Shown here: in pieces, positions 17,617 through 26,046 of the stretch
Layout: each line of letters begins with the position of its first letter
Numbering within the stretch: position 1 is the stretch's first letter
NCBI GenBank assembly: GCA_944322565.1
Contig: CALUPG010000005.1
Span: forward strand, 62,001 to 126,000
Reading direction: 5' to 3'
Source of the DNA: an uncultured Bacteroidales bacterium
GTDB lineage: Bacteria; Bacteroidota; Bacteroidia; Bacteroidales; UBA932
Length of the DNA stretch: 64,000 nucleotides
The notes under the pieces: generated by a model
What the model saw: the letters and a program-made list of their open reading frames with translations, nothing else
Told to the model about the DNA's origin: nothing
Database searches by the model: none
Made by a program: the position numbers and the translations under genes

Positions 17617-19059
17617 ATGCCCCCCTTCCTGAACCATATTGTTTCATTCCTGTTACTGCTGATTATCATCGGCTCATTGCTGGTCATAATCACGGATGAG
17701 AGGGATTCGGGGAAAAAGATTTCATGGATACTCGTCATAGTGTTCATCCCCGTCGCCGGCATCATCCTGTACATCATGTTCGGATTCGACATCAGGAGAA
17801 GCAGGGAATACAATACGAGGAAAAGGGATTTTCTGAAATTCTTCCACAGCCGCTCCGATGCAGGCACAAGACATGTGCTGTTCGGCAATTATGCTGCCCA
17901 AAAAGTAAGGCCGGAATATCAGGAACTGATTACCCTGCTGTCAAAGAGCAACGGGACGAGTGTCACCGACAACAACAGCATTGAAATCATCACTTCCGGC
18001 AAAAGAAAATTCGAGGCCCTGACGCAGGATATCCTGAATGCAAAGCATCACATCCATGTGGAATATTTCCTGTTCAAGAAGGACAGGGGGAGCAAAATGA
18101 TCAAACAGCTGCTGATGCAGAAGGCCAAGGAAGGAGTCAAGGTCCGCTTCATCTATGAGAATATAGCCAACATCAACATCAGGCCGAAATACTACAAGGA
18201 AATGCGCAAGGCAGGAGTCGAGGTCGTGTCGTTTACTGACCCCAAATTCTCCATATTCAGACTCAGCGCCCTGCTCAACTACCGCAATCACAGGAAAATC
18301 GTGGTCATAGACGGGACTGTCGGCTACACCGGAGGGATGAATATCAGCGACGACTACTTCATCAGATGGAGAGACACGCACATGAGGATTACCGGCAACG
18401 CCGTCGCCAGCCTCCAGTACAGCTTTATAAATACTTTCATCAATGCCGGAGGGAAAATTGAAGAGGGGCTCAAGCCTTATTTCCCTGAACAGAAGAAGCG
18501 TGCCGGAAACGACATACTGATGCAGATTGTCCCCGACCAGCCCGACGACAGATGGCCGATACTTCAGATGGGGACAATATGGACAGTGGAACACAGCAGG
18601 GACTACATTTATATACAGACTCCGTATTTCGTGCCTCCGGAGCCGCTCCTGATGGCTCTGAAAGCCGCAGCGCTGAAAGGCACCGATGTCAGGCTGATGC
18701 TCCCGCAGAAGCCGGACTCCATATACATGGGGCCTGCGAACAGGGCCTATTACAAGGAATGCCTTGAAGCCGGAATCAGAATCTACGAGTGGACAGGCAC
18801 ATTCATCCATTCAAAGACCATAGTGTCAGATGATTATCTTTCCGTAATCGGCTCCGCCAACATGGACTTCAGAAGCCTTGAAATCAACTACGAAGTAAAT
18901 TCCTTCATATACAGCAAGGACATAGCCCTCGCAAACAAGGCCATTTTCTTCAAAGACATGGAGAAATGCAGGGAAGTGACACTGCGCCAATGGAATCAGC
19001 GCCCGTGGTACAGCAAGATGGGCCAGCATGTCATGCAGCTGTTCGCCCCTCTCCTGTAG
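17617..19059 (+). CDS. cls: Cardiolipin synthase (phospholipase D family)
   Basis: 480 residues, typical length. Two transmembrane helices at the N-terminus (about 8-27 and 36-55) anchor it in the inner membrane. Two HKD motifs make the active site: His225-Lys227-Asp232 (NHRKIVVIDG) and His398-Lys400-Asp405 (FIHSKTIVSD), each followed by the usual Gly/Ser-rich loop (GGMN, GSANMD). It condenses two phosphatidylglycerol molecules to cardiolipin and glycerol. Confidence 0.95.
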   Translation: MPPFLNHIVSFLLLLIIIGSLLVIITDERDSGKKISWILVIVFIPVAGIILYIMFGFDIRRSREYNTRKRDFLKFFHSRSDAGTRHVLFGNYAAQKVRPEYQELITLLSKSNGTSVTDNNSIEIITSGKRKFEALTQDILNAKHHIHVEYFLFKKDRGSKMIKQLLMQKAKEGVKVRFIYENIANINIRPKYYKEMRKAGVEVVSFTDPKFSIFRLSALLNYRNHRKIVVIDGTVGYTGGMNISDDYFIRWRDTHMRITGNAVASLQYSFINTFINAGGKIEEGLKPYFPEQKKRAGNDILMQIVPDQPDDRWPILQMGTIWTVEHSRDYIYIQTPYFVPPEPLLMALKAAALKGTDVRLMLPQKPDSIYMGPANRAYYKECLEAGIRIYEWTGTFIHSKTIVSDDYLSVIGSANMDFRSLEINYEVNSFIYSKDIALANKAIFFKDMEKCREVTLRQWNQRPWYSKMGQHVMQLFAPLL

Positions 19060-19075
19060 TCTCTCCGCAGCCTGA

Positions 19076-20362
19076 CTAAAGTTTTTCCAGAATGGATTCT
19101 GCGACCGGGACGGCCTCGAGAGCCGCCAGACGGCTGCGGTATGCCATGCACACAGAGTCAAATGCCTGTCTGCTGCCCTCCGACAGAGGCTCGGCAGGAG
19201 GGGACTCCATCTTCAGAGGATTGACAGGACTGCCGTTTTTCCAGACACGGAAATCAAGATGAGGGCCGGTACTGCGTCCCGTAGATCCCACATAACCTAT
19301 TACTTCGCCCTGACGCACCCTTTTGCCGGCCTTAATGCCGGGACCATATTTGGAAAGATGCAGATAGGCGGTGGAATACACGGAATTGTGCCTTATGCGC
19401 ACCACATTGCCTCCGGCACCTTCATATCGGCAGCTTGTGACAGTGCCGTCTCCAATCGACACCACCGGTGTCCCCCTGGGTGCGGCATAATCCACCCCCG
19501 TATGAGGCTGGACACGCCTTGTTATCGGATGCCTGCGGGCATACGAAAAGCCGGAACTGATTCTTGAATAATGCAGGGGAGCCTTGAGGAAAGCCTTCCT
19601 CATGCTCTCCCCTTTATCATTCCAGTATATGTTTCCGCCGTCGCCCTGATTGAACATGACGGCAGGAAAGTCTTCACCCATGTGCGTAAACACAGCATAC
19701 CTGACCGTATCAACCGAGACTGTCTGACCGTCACAGACTTTCTCGTCATAATATACCCTGAAACGGTCCCCTTTCTGAAGTCCGAAGAAATCAACTGTCC
19801 ACGCATAGATGTCCGACAATGTCAGAATCAGGAGCGGAGACACCCCCGCATCCAGCATATCATTCCATAGGGATGACGAAATGGTGACATCGGCGTAGCG
19901 GTGTGCCGTCGTCACCGGCTTCGAGACTTTCCTGACCTCGAACGGAGCGGTGCAGCCGAATACATAGCCGTTGATTCTGTCCTGCCAATATACCAGATAT
20001 GCCGGCGAGGACGCAGGCAGGGAATCAATCCCGCAGGCATAATACACCTGATAAGGATTGCCTTTCCTCAAAGTCCTGACATCAAACACACTGTCACATG
20101 CCTCAGACAAGGAATATGCATCGGCGGCCGACATCCCGGCCTTGACAAGAATTGTTGAAAAAAAATCTCCCTGACGGACAACATTGTCCCGGCACACATA
20201 CCCGGAAGCATCAAACCCGAGAAAAGATGATTCAGCATCTGTCTCCACTCTGTCCTGAATACAGATGTCCGATGATTCATTCTTCCCTCCGCATCCGCAG
20301 AGAATCAGCATAATGCCGAGCAGTACACGGCCTGCACCAATATGTCTTAACATAACTGCCAT
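19076..20362 (-). CDS. M23-family murein endopeptidase-like lipoprotein
   Basis: 428 residues. The N-terminal signal ends at Cys22 or Cys24 (ILCGCGG), so it is probably a lipoprotein. An OapA/LysM-like segment (about 60-110; VRQGDFFSTILVKAGMS) precedes the LytM/M23 domain (about 265-385). Zinc ligands His287 and Asp291 (HTGVD) and catalytic His335 (HLS) are present, but the last motif reads HLDF (His368, Asp370), not the usual HLHF, so the third zinc ligand would be Asp. Members cut cross-links in peptidoglycan during growth. Its promoter faces mraZ, which may link it to the division cluster. Confidence 0.88.
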   Translation of the reverse strand: MAVMLRHIGAGRVLLGIMLILCGCGGKNESSDICIQDRVETDAESSFLGFDASGYVCRDNVVRQGDFFSTILVKAGMSAADAYSLSEACDSVFDVRTLRKGNPYQVYYACGIDSLPASSPAYLVYWQDRINGYVFGCTAPFEVRKVSKPVTTAHRYADVTISSSLWNDMLDAGVSPLLILTLSDIYAWTVDFFGLQKGDRFRVYYDEKVCDGQTVSVDTVRYAVFTHMGEDFPAVMFNQGDGGNIYWNDKGESMRKAFLKAPLHYSRISSGFSYARRHPITRRVQPHTGVDYAAPRGTPVVSIGDGTVTSCRYEGAGGNVVRIRHNSVYSTAYLHLSKYGPGIKAGKRVRQGEVIGYVGSTGRSTGPHLDFRVWKNGSPVNPLKMESPPAEPLSEGSRQAFDSVCMAYRSRLAALEAVPVAESILEKL

Positions 20363-20408
20363 TTTGCAAATTGTGCCGGGCCTGATGCCGGCATCTTGAT
20401 TTGAGAGA

Positions 20409-20440
20409 CAAAGTTAACATGAAAAATATCGCCCGGCAAG
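20409..20440 (-). promoter_or_regulatory. Promoter of the M23 endopeptidase gene
   Basis: TAACTTTG (20409-20416, minus strand) with CTTG 20 bases upstream (20437-20440), one base off consensus. Confidence 0.55.
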
Positions 20441-20456
20441 CACGGGGAAAGTTTTT

Positions 20457-20494
20457 GTGGAAAAAAGTGGAAAATATTGGAAGAAAGTGGAAAA
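20457..20494 (+). promoter_or_regulatory. Four-box operator before mraZ (probable MraZ binding site)
   Basis: GTGG, GTGG, TTGG and GTGG start at 20457, 20467, 20477 and 20487, an exact 10-base period, each followed by an A-rich stretch (GTGGAAAA in three). Known MraZ sites are direct repeats with the same 10-base spacing (TGGGN in E. coli, AAAGTG-type in Mollicutes), and AAAGTGG occurs twice here. The boxes overlap the -33 region of the mraZ promoter, consistent with autorepression. Confidence 0.75.
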
Positions 20495-20501
20495 TAATTC
20501 T

Positions 20502-20509
20502 TACTTTTG
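20502..20509 (+). promoter_or_regulatory. -7 element of the division/cell-wall cluster
   Basis: TACTTTTG fits TAnnTTTG; TTGG at 20477-20480 lies 21 bases upstream as a weak -33. It drives mraZ and probably the whole cluster, since no other promoter of this type is evident between the closely packed downstream genes. Confidence 0.6.
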
Positions 20510-20534
20510 CCACGAATGACAAGTGACTGGGACA

Positions 20535-20981
20535 ATGGTAAATTTCATCGGAGAATACACGGCAAAAATTGATGACAAAGGGAGGATAATCCTGCCCTCT
20601 GCCTTCAAGTGCCTGCTGCCTGCCGATGACATGCGCTTTGTGGTAAGGAAAGACATTTTCGCCGATTGTCTGGAGATGCTCACATTCTCCGAATGGGAAA
20701 AACGCTCGGAGCAGATAAAGTCCAGGTTGAATTTCCTCAAGAAAGAGCACGCGGCATTCTGGAGACAGTTCATGCGCGGCAATACAGTAGTGACGCCTGA
20801 CAGCAAGCTCGGCCGCATTTCTATTCCCAAGAAGCTTCTTGATGCCATCGGAGCAGAAAAGGAAGTTATTTTCGCAGGGAGCGACCATAAAATCGAACTG
20901 TGGGCAAAAGAAAAGTACGAGGCAGCCTCCATTCCGGATGAAGAATTCGTTTCTCTCGCAGAAACAGTATCCAATCTATAA
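20535..20981 (+). CDS. mraZ: MraZ transcriptional regulator
   Basis: 148 residues from the ATG at 20535 (a GTG four codons earlier is also in frame). Two SpoVT/AbrB-like MraZ repeats are visible: GEYTAKIDDKGRIILPSAFK near the start and VVTPDSKLGRISIPKKLLDAIG in the second half, each with the DxKGR/DxKLGRI signature. MraZ forms a ring that binds direct repeats before its own gene and represses the division cluster; such repeats lie at 20457-20494. First gene of the cluster, 15 bases before rsmH. Confidence 0.96.
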   Translation: MVNFIGEYTAKIDDKGRIILPSAFKCLLPADDMRFVVRKDIFADCLEMLTFSEWEKRSEQIKSRLNFLKKEHAAFWRQFMRGNTVVTPDSKLGRISIPKKLLDAIGAEKEVIFAGSDHKIELWAKEKYEAASIPDEEFVSLAETVSNL

Positions 20982-20996
20982 TGCCGGAGGTGTGAA

Positions 20997-21938
20997 ATGT
21001 CTGAATATCATATTCCAGTATTGCTTGAAAAGAGCGTGACAGCCCTTGTCACCGATCCGTCCGGCATATACGCGGACGCAACATTCGGGGGAGGCGGACA
21101 TTCCCGCGAAATACTTTCAAGACTGAGTCCCGAAGGTCGCCTGATAGCATTCGACAGAGACAGGGACGCACTCGCCAACAAGCCTGACGACAGCAGATTC
21201 ACATTGATTCACAACAATTTCCGTTTCATCCACAATTTCCTGCTTGAACTGGGATATACCGGCGGCATCGACGGCATCATAGCCGACCTCGGAGTGTCTT
21301 CCCATCAGTTTGACACTCCGGAGAGAGGCTTTTCATTCAGATATGACGCCAGGCTCGACATGAGAATGGACACAGGGGCCGGGACCACGGCCGCCGACAT
21401 CATCAACGGCAGGACAACGGAAGAACTTGAAAAAATCTTCAGAGTCTACGGCGAGGTCGAAAACAGCGGAAGAATATCCCGGCTGATATGCAAAGCCAGG
21501 GAGTCTTCCCCTGTCACCACAACCGGAGAGCTGGAAAAAGCCATCGGCGATGCTCTTCCGCAGGCAGCCAGGCACAAGGCTCTGGCAAAAATCTACCAGG
21601 CCCTGAGGATTGAAGTCAACGGAGAGATGAGGGCTCTTGAAAAGTTCCTGCAGGGAGCTGCGGCTTCGCTCAGGAAAGGAGGACGGCTGGTGGTAATCAC
21701 TTACCATTCCCTTGAGGACAGGATGGTAAAGAATTTCATACGCAGCGGCAATGTGGAAGGGAAAGAGACCAAGGACCTGTACGGACACTCTCTGGCTCCG
21801 CTGACTGCGGTAAACCGCAAGCCTATTGTTCCAGAAGAGGAGGAGATAAGCATCAACACGAGAGCAAGGAGTGCAAAACTCAGGATAGCTGAAAAAACAG
21901 ATGCCGGAGACATTTCCGGCAGAGGACAGGAGGAATGA
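20997..21938 (+). CDS. rsmH: 16S rRNA (cytosine1402-N4)-methyltransferase
   Basis: 313 residues. The SAM-binding motif FGGGGHSREIL (about 29-39), FDRDRDA (about 53-59) and the insertion domain with GVSSHQFD and DMRMD are all present, as is VITYHSLEDR near the C-terminus. It methylates C1402 in the ribosomal P site. The start codon is preceded by a good Shine-Dalgarno sequence (GGAGGTG), rare in this phylum. It ends one base before ftsL. Confidence 0.97.
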   Translation: MSEYHIPVLLEKSVTALVTDPSGIYADATFGGGGHSREILSRLSPEGRLIAFDRDRDALANKPDDSRFTLIHNNFRFIHNFLLELGYTGGIDGIIADLGVSSHQFDTPERGFSFRYDARLDMRMDTGAGTTAADIINGRTTEELEKIFRVYGEVENSGRISRLICKARESSPVTTTGELEKAIGDALPQAARHKALAKIYQALRIEVNGEMRALEKFLQGAAASLRKGGRLVVITYHSLEDRMVKNFIRSGNVEGKETKDLYGHSLAPLTAVNRKPIVPEEEEISINTRARSAKLRIAEKTDAGDISGRGQEE

Positions 21939-21939
21939 C

Positions 21940-22395
21940 ATGGACGCCCAGAAAGACATACAGGGAATGCCGGTGCCTGATGAAGGCTTTGAACTGGACC
22001 CCGGCCAGGACTTTACGGAAGATACGGCCAGAGAGGAGGAGAAAGAACGGAGGCCGACAGTCATAAGAACGGCATTCAGCTTCATAAAGGACAGCATCAG
22101 CGCCATCTTTCAGGGAGAGTTCCTGATGAGACTGAAATTCGACAGGTATTTCATCAACATCATCTATCTGTTTTTCCTCGCTGTAGTCTGTATATGGATG
22201 AAACTGAAAATCGAACAGACAATGGTCAGGCTCGAGGACACGAAGCAGATGCTTGAAGACTACAGGATATACCACGCCCAGAAGACATGCGAACTGGTGA
22301 AGCTTGACAGGCTGAGCACCGTTCAGGACATGCTCGAGAAGTCAGGCTCCGCGCTGACGATACCTGACAAGCCGGCGGACAGGATAAAAAGGTAG
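21940..22395 (+). CDS. ftsL: FtsL-like cell-division protein
   Basis: 151 residues from the ATG at 21940, directly after the rsmH stop and preceded by AGGAGG. An acidic cytoplasmic tail of about 60 residues leads to one transmembrane helix (about 69-85; INIIYLFFLAVVCIWM) and a periplasmic coiled coil (about 86-130; KLKIEQTMVRLEDTKQMLED). This single-pass layout and the position between rsmH and ftsI fit the Bacteroidota FtsL, part of the FtsQLB complex. Sequence identity to known FtsL is low by nature. Confidence 0.85.
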   Translation: MDAQKDIQGMPVPDEGFELDPGQDFTEDTAREEEKERRPTVIRTAFSFIKDSISAIFQGEFLMRLKFDRYFINIIYLFFLAVVCIWMKLKIEQTMVRLEDTKQMLEDYRIYHAQKTCELVKLDRLSTVQDMLEKSGSALTIPDKPADRIKR

Positions 22396-22440
22396 CAGGA
22401 CGGACTTTTACACAAGTACACAAGGAATACGGGACAGACA

Positions 22441-24558
22441 ATGAACGACAGGCAAGAAAATACTGGAGGAAAGACGAGAGACCGGGCAGCAAGATTTCTG
22501 TTCGTGATATATTTCGTATGCCTCATTTTCTCTTTTGTCCTCATTGGAAGGCTCTTTTACCTCCAGTTCTTTTTCCGTCCCGACCCGGACCTTGAGAAAT
22601 ATCTCACTCCCGTAAGCCGCAAAGAAGTGACGGAGCCGGCAAGAGGCGCCATCCTTTCATTCGACGGCAGACTGCTCGCGTCATCAGCGCCGATGTACCA
22701 GATATACATGGACTGCACGGTCTTGAAAGAGGCGCATGAGAATGACAGGAACAGGGAACGGGGACGCGAAAACGAAGAAAAGTGGCTTGAAAAGGCCGGG
22801 CAGCTTTCCGTCAGACTTGCCGAAGCATACGGAGACAAGACCGCCCAAGAATATTACAGCACGATTGTCAGCGGACGGAGAAACGGCCGGAAATATGTGA
22901 AAATCGGAGGAGAGATTGACCATGGACAGCTTCAGGAAATAGAAGATTTCCCGTTGTTCAATGAAGGCCCCTACAGGGGAGGAATCATTGTCGAGAGGCA
23001 CGACACCCGCCAGTATCCGTACGAATCCCTTGCCAGAAGAGTCATCGGATATGTGGAGGACAACAGGACCGAAGGACACAGCAGAATCGGAATCGAAGGC
23101 AAGTTCAACAATACTCTTCATGGTCAGGAAGGGCTGGAATGGCTCCGGCTCACGGACGGCAGGAAAAGAATACCTGACTTTGACAGCACTTCCGTCAAGG
23201 CGGTAAACGGACTTGACATAAGGACGACGATAGACATCGACATACAGGACATCGCTGACCGCGCCCTGAGAAAAAACATCATGGACCAGGAGAACATTGA
23301 AGGCGGCTGCGCTGTTGTAATGGATGTCAGGACAGGTGCAGTCAGAGCCATGGTCAATCTCAGGAGGGACAGTGACGGCAATCTCGGCGAGACATACAAT
23401 TACGCGATTGGACGGGCCGGAGACCCGGGTTCGGTATTCAAGCTCACGACACTGATGACCCTGCTTGAAGACGGCAAAGTCACTCTGGATACAGAAGTTC
23501 CGACATTCCGCGGCAGATGGGAATGGAAGGGAGAACGGCTGCCTGCAGACCCGTATCTCAGGGACAAGGGAGAATACATCACAGTCGCCGACGGATTGAA
23601 AATCTCTTCAAACCATGTATTCAGGTATCTTGCCTGCGAGAATTACGGAGAAAGTCCCGAGTCACAGAAAAGATTCGTGGAGAAACTCTATGAATACAAG
23701 CTTAACGAACAATTTGACTTTGACCTTGCAGGTCTCGCCCGTCCTGTAATCCCAGTCCCTGGCTCAATAAGGTGGAGCGGCACTGCCCTGCCGTCCATCG
23801 CCATAGGATACAGCGTACTTGAGACCCCGCTGCACATTCTCATGTTCTACAACGGGATAGCCAACAAGGGGAAGCTCATGAAGCCATACATTGTCGAAGA
23901 CACAGAGAAAGACGGGCATGTCATCAGACGCTACGGGCCGGAAATACTCAATGGGTCCATCTGTTCGGAAGAGACTGCGGACACACTCACAAAGGCTCTC
24001 AGGCTGGTGGTGGAAGAAGGGACCGGAAAACGGCTGAAGGGAGCAAAATGTGAGGTTGCGGGCAAGACCGGAACTGCACAGATTCCTTTTATGACAGAAA
24101 TAGACGGAAGACAAAAGACGGTATACAAAGACAGGAACGGGCACAAGCAGCATCAGGGGACTTTTGTGGGCTTCTTTCCTGCCGACAACCCGCAATACAG
24201 CGCTATTGTGACCGTTTACTCCAGGCTTTCAGGAGAAAATTTCTATGGAGGCACGCTGCCTGCCGCCACATTCAGAGAAATTGTGGACAACATATATACT
24301 CTGTCACCGATATGGGGGAATGAGATCACGGCCATGGGAGAAATGCCGGAAATGGAAGGGCACAAGGTCGTCTCAGGCGCAGACAGACTTGATGAAATCC
24401 CTGATGTCAGAGGACTTGGACTGACAGATGCAATATGGTCGATAGAAAACTGCGGATACAGGTGCATATACACGGGCAGCGGGCATGTCGTCCGCCAGAG
24501 TCCTGAGGCAGGGACCCGTCAGGCAAAAGGCGGGACAGTCCGGCTGACACTGGAATAA
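22441..24558 (+). CDS. ftsI: Penicillin-binding protein / FtsI transpeptidase with PASTA domain
   Basis: 705 residues. One N-terminal transmembrane helix (about 19-38), a PBP dimerisation domain (about 60-250) and the transpeptidase domain with Ser331-x-x-Lys334 (SVFK), Ser389-Ser-Asn391 and Lys542-Thr-Gly544 (KTGTAQ). A C-terminal PASTA domain (about 645-705; IPDVRGLGLTDAIWSIENCG, RQSPEAG) may sense cross-links. It makes septal peptidoglycan cross-links and works with FtsW. Located between ftsL and murE as in other Bacteroidota. Confidence 0.96.
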   Translation: MNDRQENTGGKTRDRAARFLFVIYFVCLIFSFVLIGRLFYLQFFFRPDPDLEKYLTPVSRKEVTEPARGAILSFDGRLLASSAPMYQIYMDCTVLKEAHENDRNRERGRENEEKWLEKAGQLSVRLAEAYGDKTAQEYYSTIVSGRRNGRKYVKIGGEIDHGQLQEIEDFPLFNEGPYRGGIIVERHDTRQYPYESLARRVIGYVEDNRTEGHSRIGIEGKFNNTLHGQEGLEWLRLTDGRKRIPDFDSTSVKAVNGLDIRTTIDIDIQDIADRALRKNIMDQENIEGGCAVVMDVRTGAVRAMVNLRRDSDGNLGETYNYAIGRAGDPGSVFKLTTLMTLLEDGKVTLDTEVPTFRGRWEWKGERLPADPYLRDKGEYITVADGLKISSNHVFRYLACENYGESPESQKRFVEKLYEYKLNEQFDFDLAGLARPVIPVPGSIRWSGTALPSIAIGYSVLETPLHILMFYNGIANKGKLMKPYIVEDTEKDGHVIRRYGPEILNGSICSEETADTLTKALRLVVEEGTGKRLKGAKCEVAGKTGTAQIPFMTEIDGRQKTVYKDRNGHKQHQGTFVGFFPADNPQYSAIVTVYSRLSGENFYGGTLPAATFREIVDNIYTLSPIWGNEITAMGEMPEMEGHKVVSGADRLDEIPDVRGLGLTDAIWSIENCGYRCIYTGSGHVVRQSPEAGTRQAKGGTVRLTLE

Positions 24559-24582
24559 TCCGGAATAACAATATTTTTGGAA

Positions 24583-26046
24583 ATGAGACTTGACAAGATA
24601 ACGGAAGACTGCGGGATTTGCGCCAGATACGGAGAAGGGAACCCTGAAATCACTGCGATATGCAGCGATTCAAGAAAGGTTGTCCCCGGGGCGCTGTTCA
24701 TTGCAGTGAAAGGCTTCGCCAATGACGGGCACAAATACATCGGAACGGCTGTGGAGAAAGGGGCTGCAGCCGTTGTCTACGAGGATTCTGCGGCTGCGGA
24801 AAGCCGTAAGGAAGGCATCATCTATATTCAGGTCAGCTCGTCCAGGCATGCGCTGGCAATGATTGCCGATGCATTCTACGGACATCCGTCACAGAAACTC
24901 ACGCTTGTCGGCATCACGGGTACCAATGGCAAGACAACCACAGTGACTCTGCTGCACAGACTGTTCACCGGACTCGGATACCATTGCGGACTTCTTTCGA
25001 CGATTGCAAATTATATCGGAGAAAAGAAGTCGGAAACAGCAAATACAACTGCAGATCCGATAACAATCAATTCTCTTCTTGCCAGTATGGCCGACCAGGG
25101 ATGCGAATACTGCTTCATGGAAGTAAGTTCAATCGGGATGGAGCAGGAGAGGGTGACAGGACTGAAGTTCAAGGCAGGGATTTTCTCCAATCTCACCCAT
25201 GACCACCTGGACTACCACAAGACTTTCGCAGAATATCTGAGGTGCAAGAAACTGTTCTTTGACTCTCTTCCTGCAGATGCCGTCGCCATAACGAACACAG
25301 ACGACAGGAACGGAATGGTGATGGTGCAGAACACAAAGGCAAAGGTCGTGACCTATTCATGCAGAAGCATGGCTGACCACACCTGCCGCATCATCGAGGA
25401 AAGTTTTGACGGAATGCTCCTCAAGATTGACGGGAAGGAGACTTGGTGCAGACTCATCGGCCAGCACAATGCATACAACATACTTGCGATATATACAACA
25501 GCCGTCACTCTCGGCGCCGATCCTCAGGAAGTGCTCGTCGGCATCAGCAATCTTGCTTCAGCTCCCGGGAGGCTTGAAACAGTCAGAGGTCCGGGAGACC
25601 TGTCCGTGGTCATTGACTACGCCCACACTCCGGATGCCCTTGAGAATGTCCTCAAGACACTCCGGGACATTGCCCCGCGCCGTCCGCTGATATGCGTATT
25701 CGGATGCGGAGGAGACAGGGACAGAACCAAAAGGCCCGAAATGGCGGAGGTTGCAGGCAGACTGTCAGACAGAATAATCGTCACTTCCGACAACAGCCGC
25801 ACGGAAAAGACATCCGACATCATCAGCGACATAAGGAAAGGGCTTGATGCCGCCGCCATGGCAAAGTCCCTCTTCATCGAAGACAGGGAGCAGGCCATAA
25901 GGACTGCCATTATGACGGCGGCACCCGGAAGTACAATACTTCTTGCGGGCAAAGGCCACGAAACCTACCAGATAATCGGAACAGAAAAGCGTCATTTTGA
26001 CGAAAAGGAAATTGTGTCTGACGCATTGAAAAACATTGTGCAATGA
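24583..26046 (+). CDS. murE: UDP-MurNAc-tripeptide synthetase
   Basis: 487 residues from the ATG at 24583 (a TTG two codons earlier is less likely). It adds the third amino acid to the peptidoglycan precursor. The ATP loop is GITGTNGKTTT (about 110-120). The substrate-choice motif reads DNSR (403-406); meso-diaminopimelate enzymes have DNPR, so the Arg that contacts diaminopimelate is kept but Pro is Ser. The catalytic-domain motifs DYAHTPDAL and GCGGDRDRTKRP are intact. The gene overlaps mraY by 4 bases (ATGA). Confidence 0.95.
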   Translation: MRLDKITEDCGICARYGEGNPEITAICSDSRKVVPGALFIAVKGFANDGHKYIGTAVEKGAAAVVYEDSAAAESRKEGIIYIQVSSSRHALAMIADAFYGHPSQKLTLVGITGTNGKTTTVTLLHRLFTGLGYHCGLLSTIANYIGEKKSETANTTADPITINSLLASMADQGCEYCFMEVSSIGMEQERVTGLKFKAGIFSNLTHDHLDYHKTFAEYLRCKKLFFDSLPADAVAITNTDDRNGMVMVQNTKAKVVTYSCRSMADHTCRIIEESFDGMLLKIDGKETWCRLIGQHNAYNILAIYTTAVTLGADPQEVLVGISNLASAPGRLETVRGPGDLSVVIDYAHTPDALENVLKTLRDIAPRRPLICVFGCGGDRDRTKRPEMAEVAGRLSDRIIVTSDNSRTEKTSDIISDIRKGLDAAAMAKSLFIEDREQAIRTAIMTAAPGSTILLAGKGHETYQIIGTEKRHFDEKEIVSDALKNIVQ

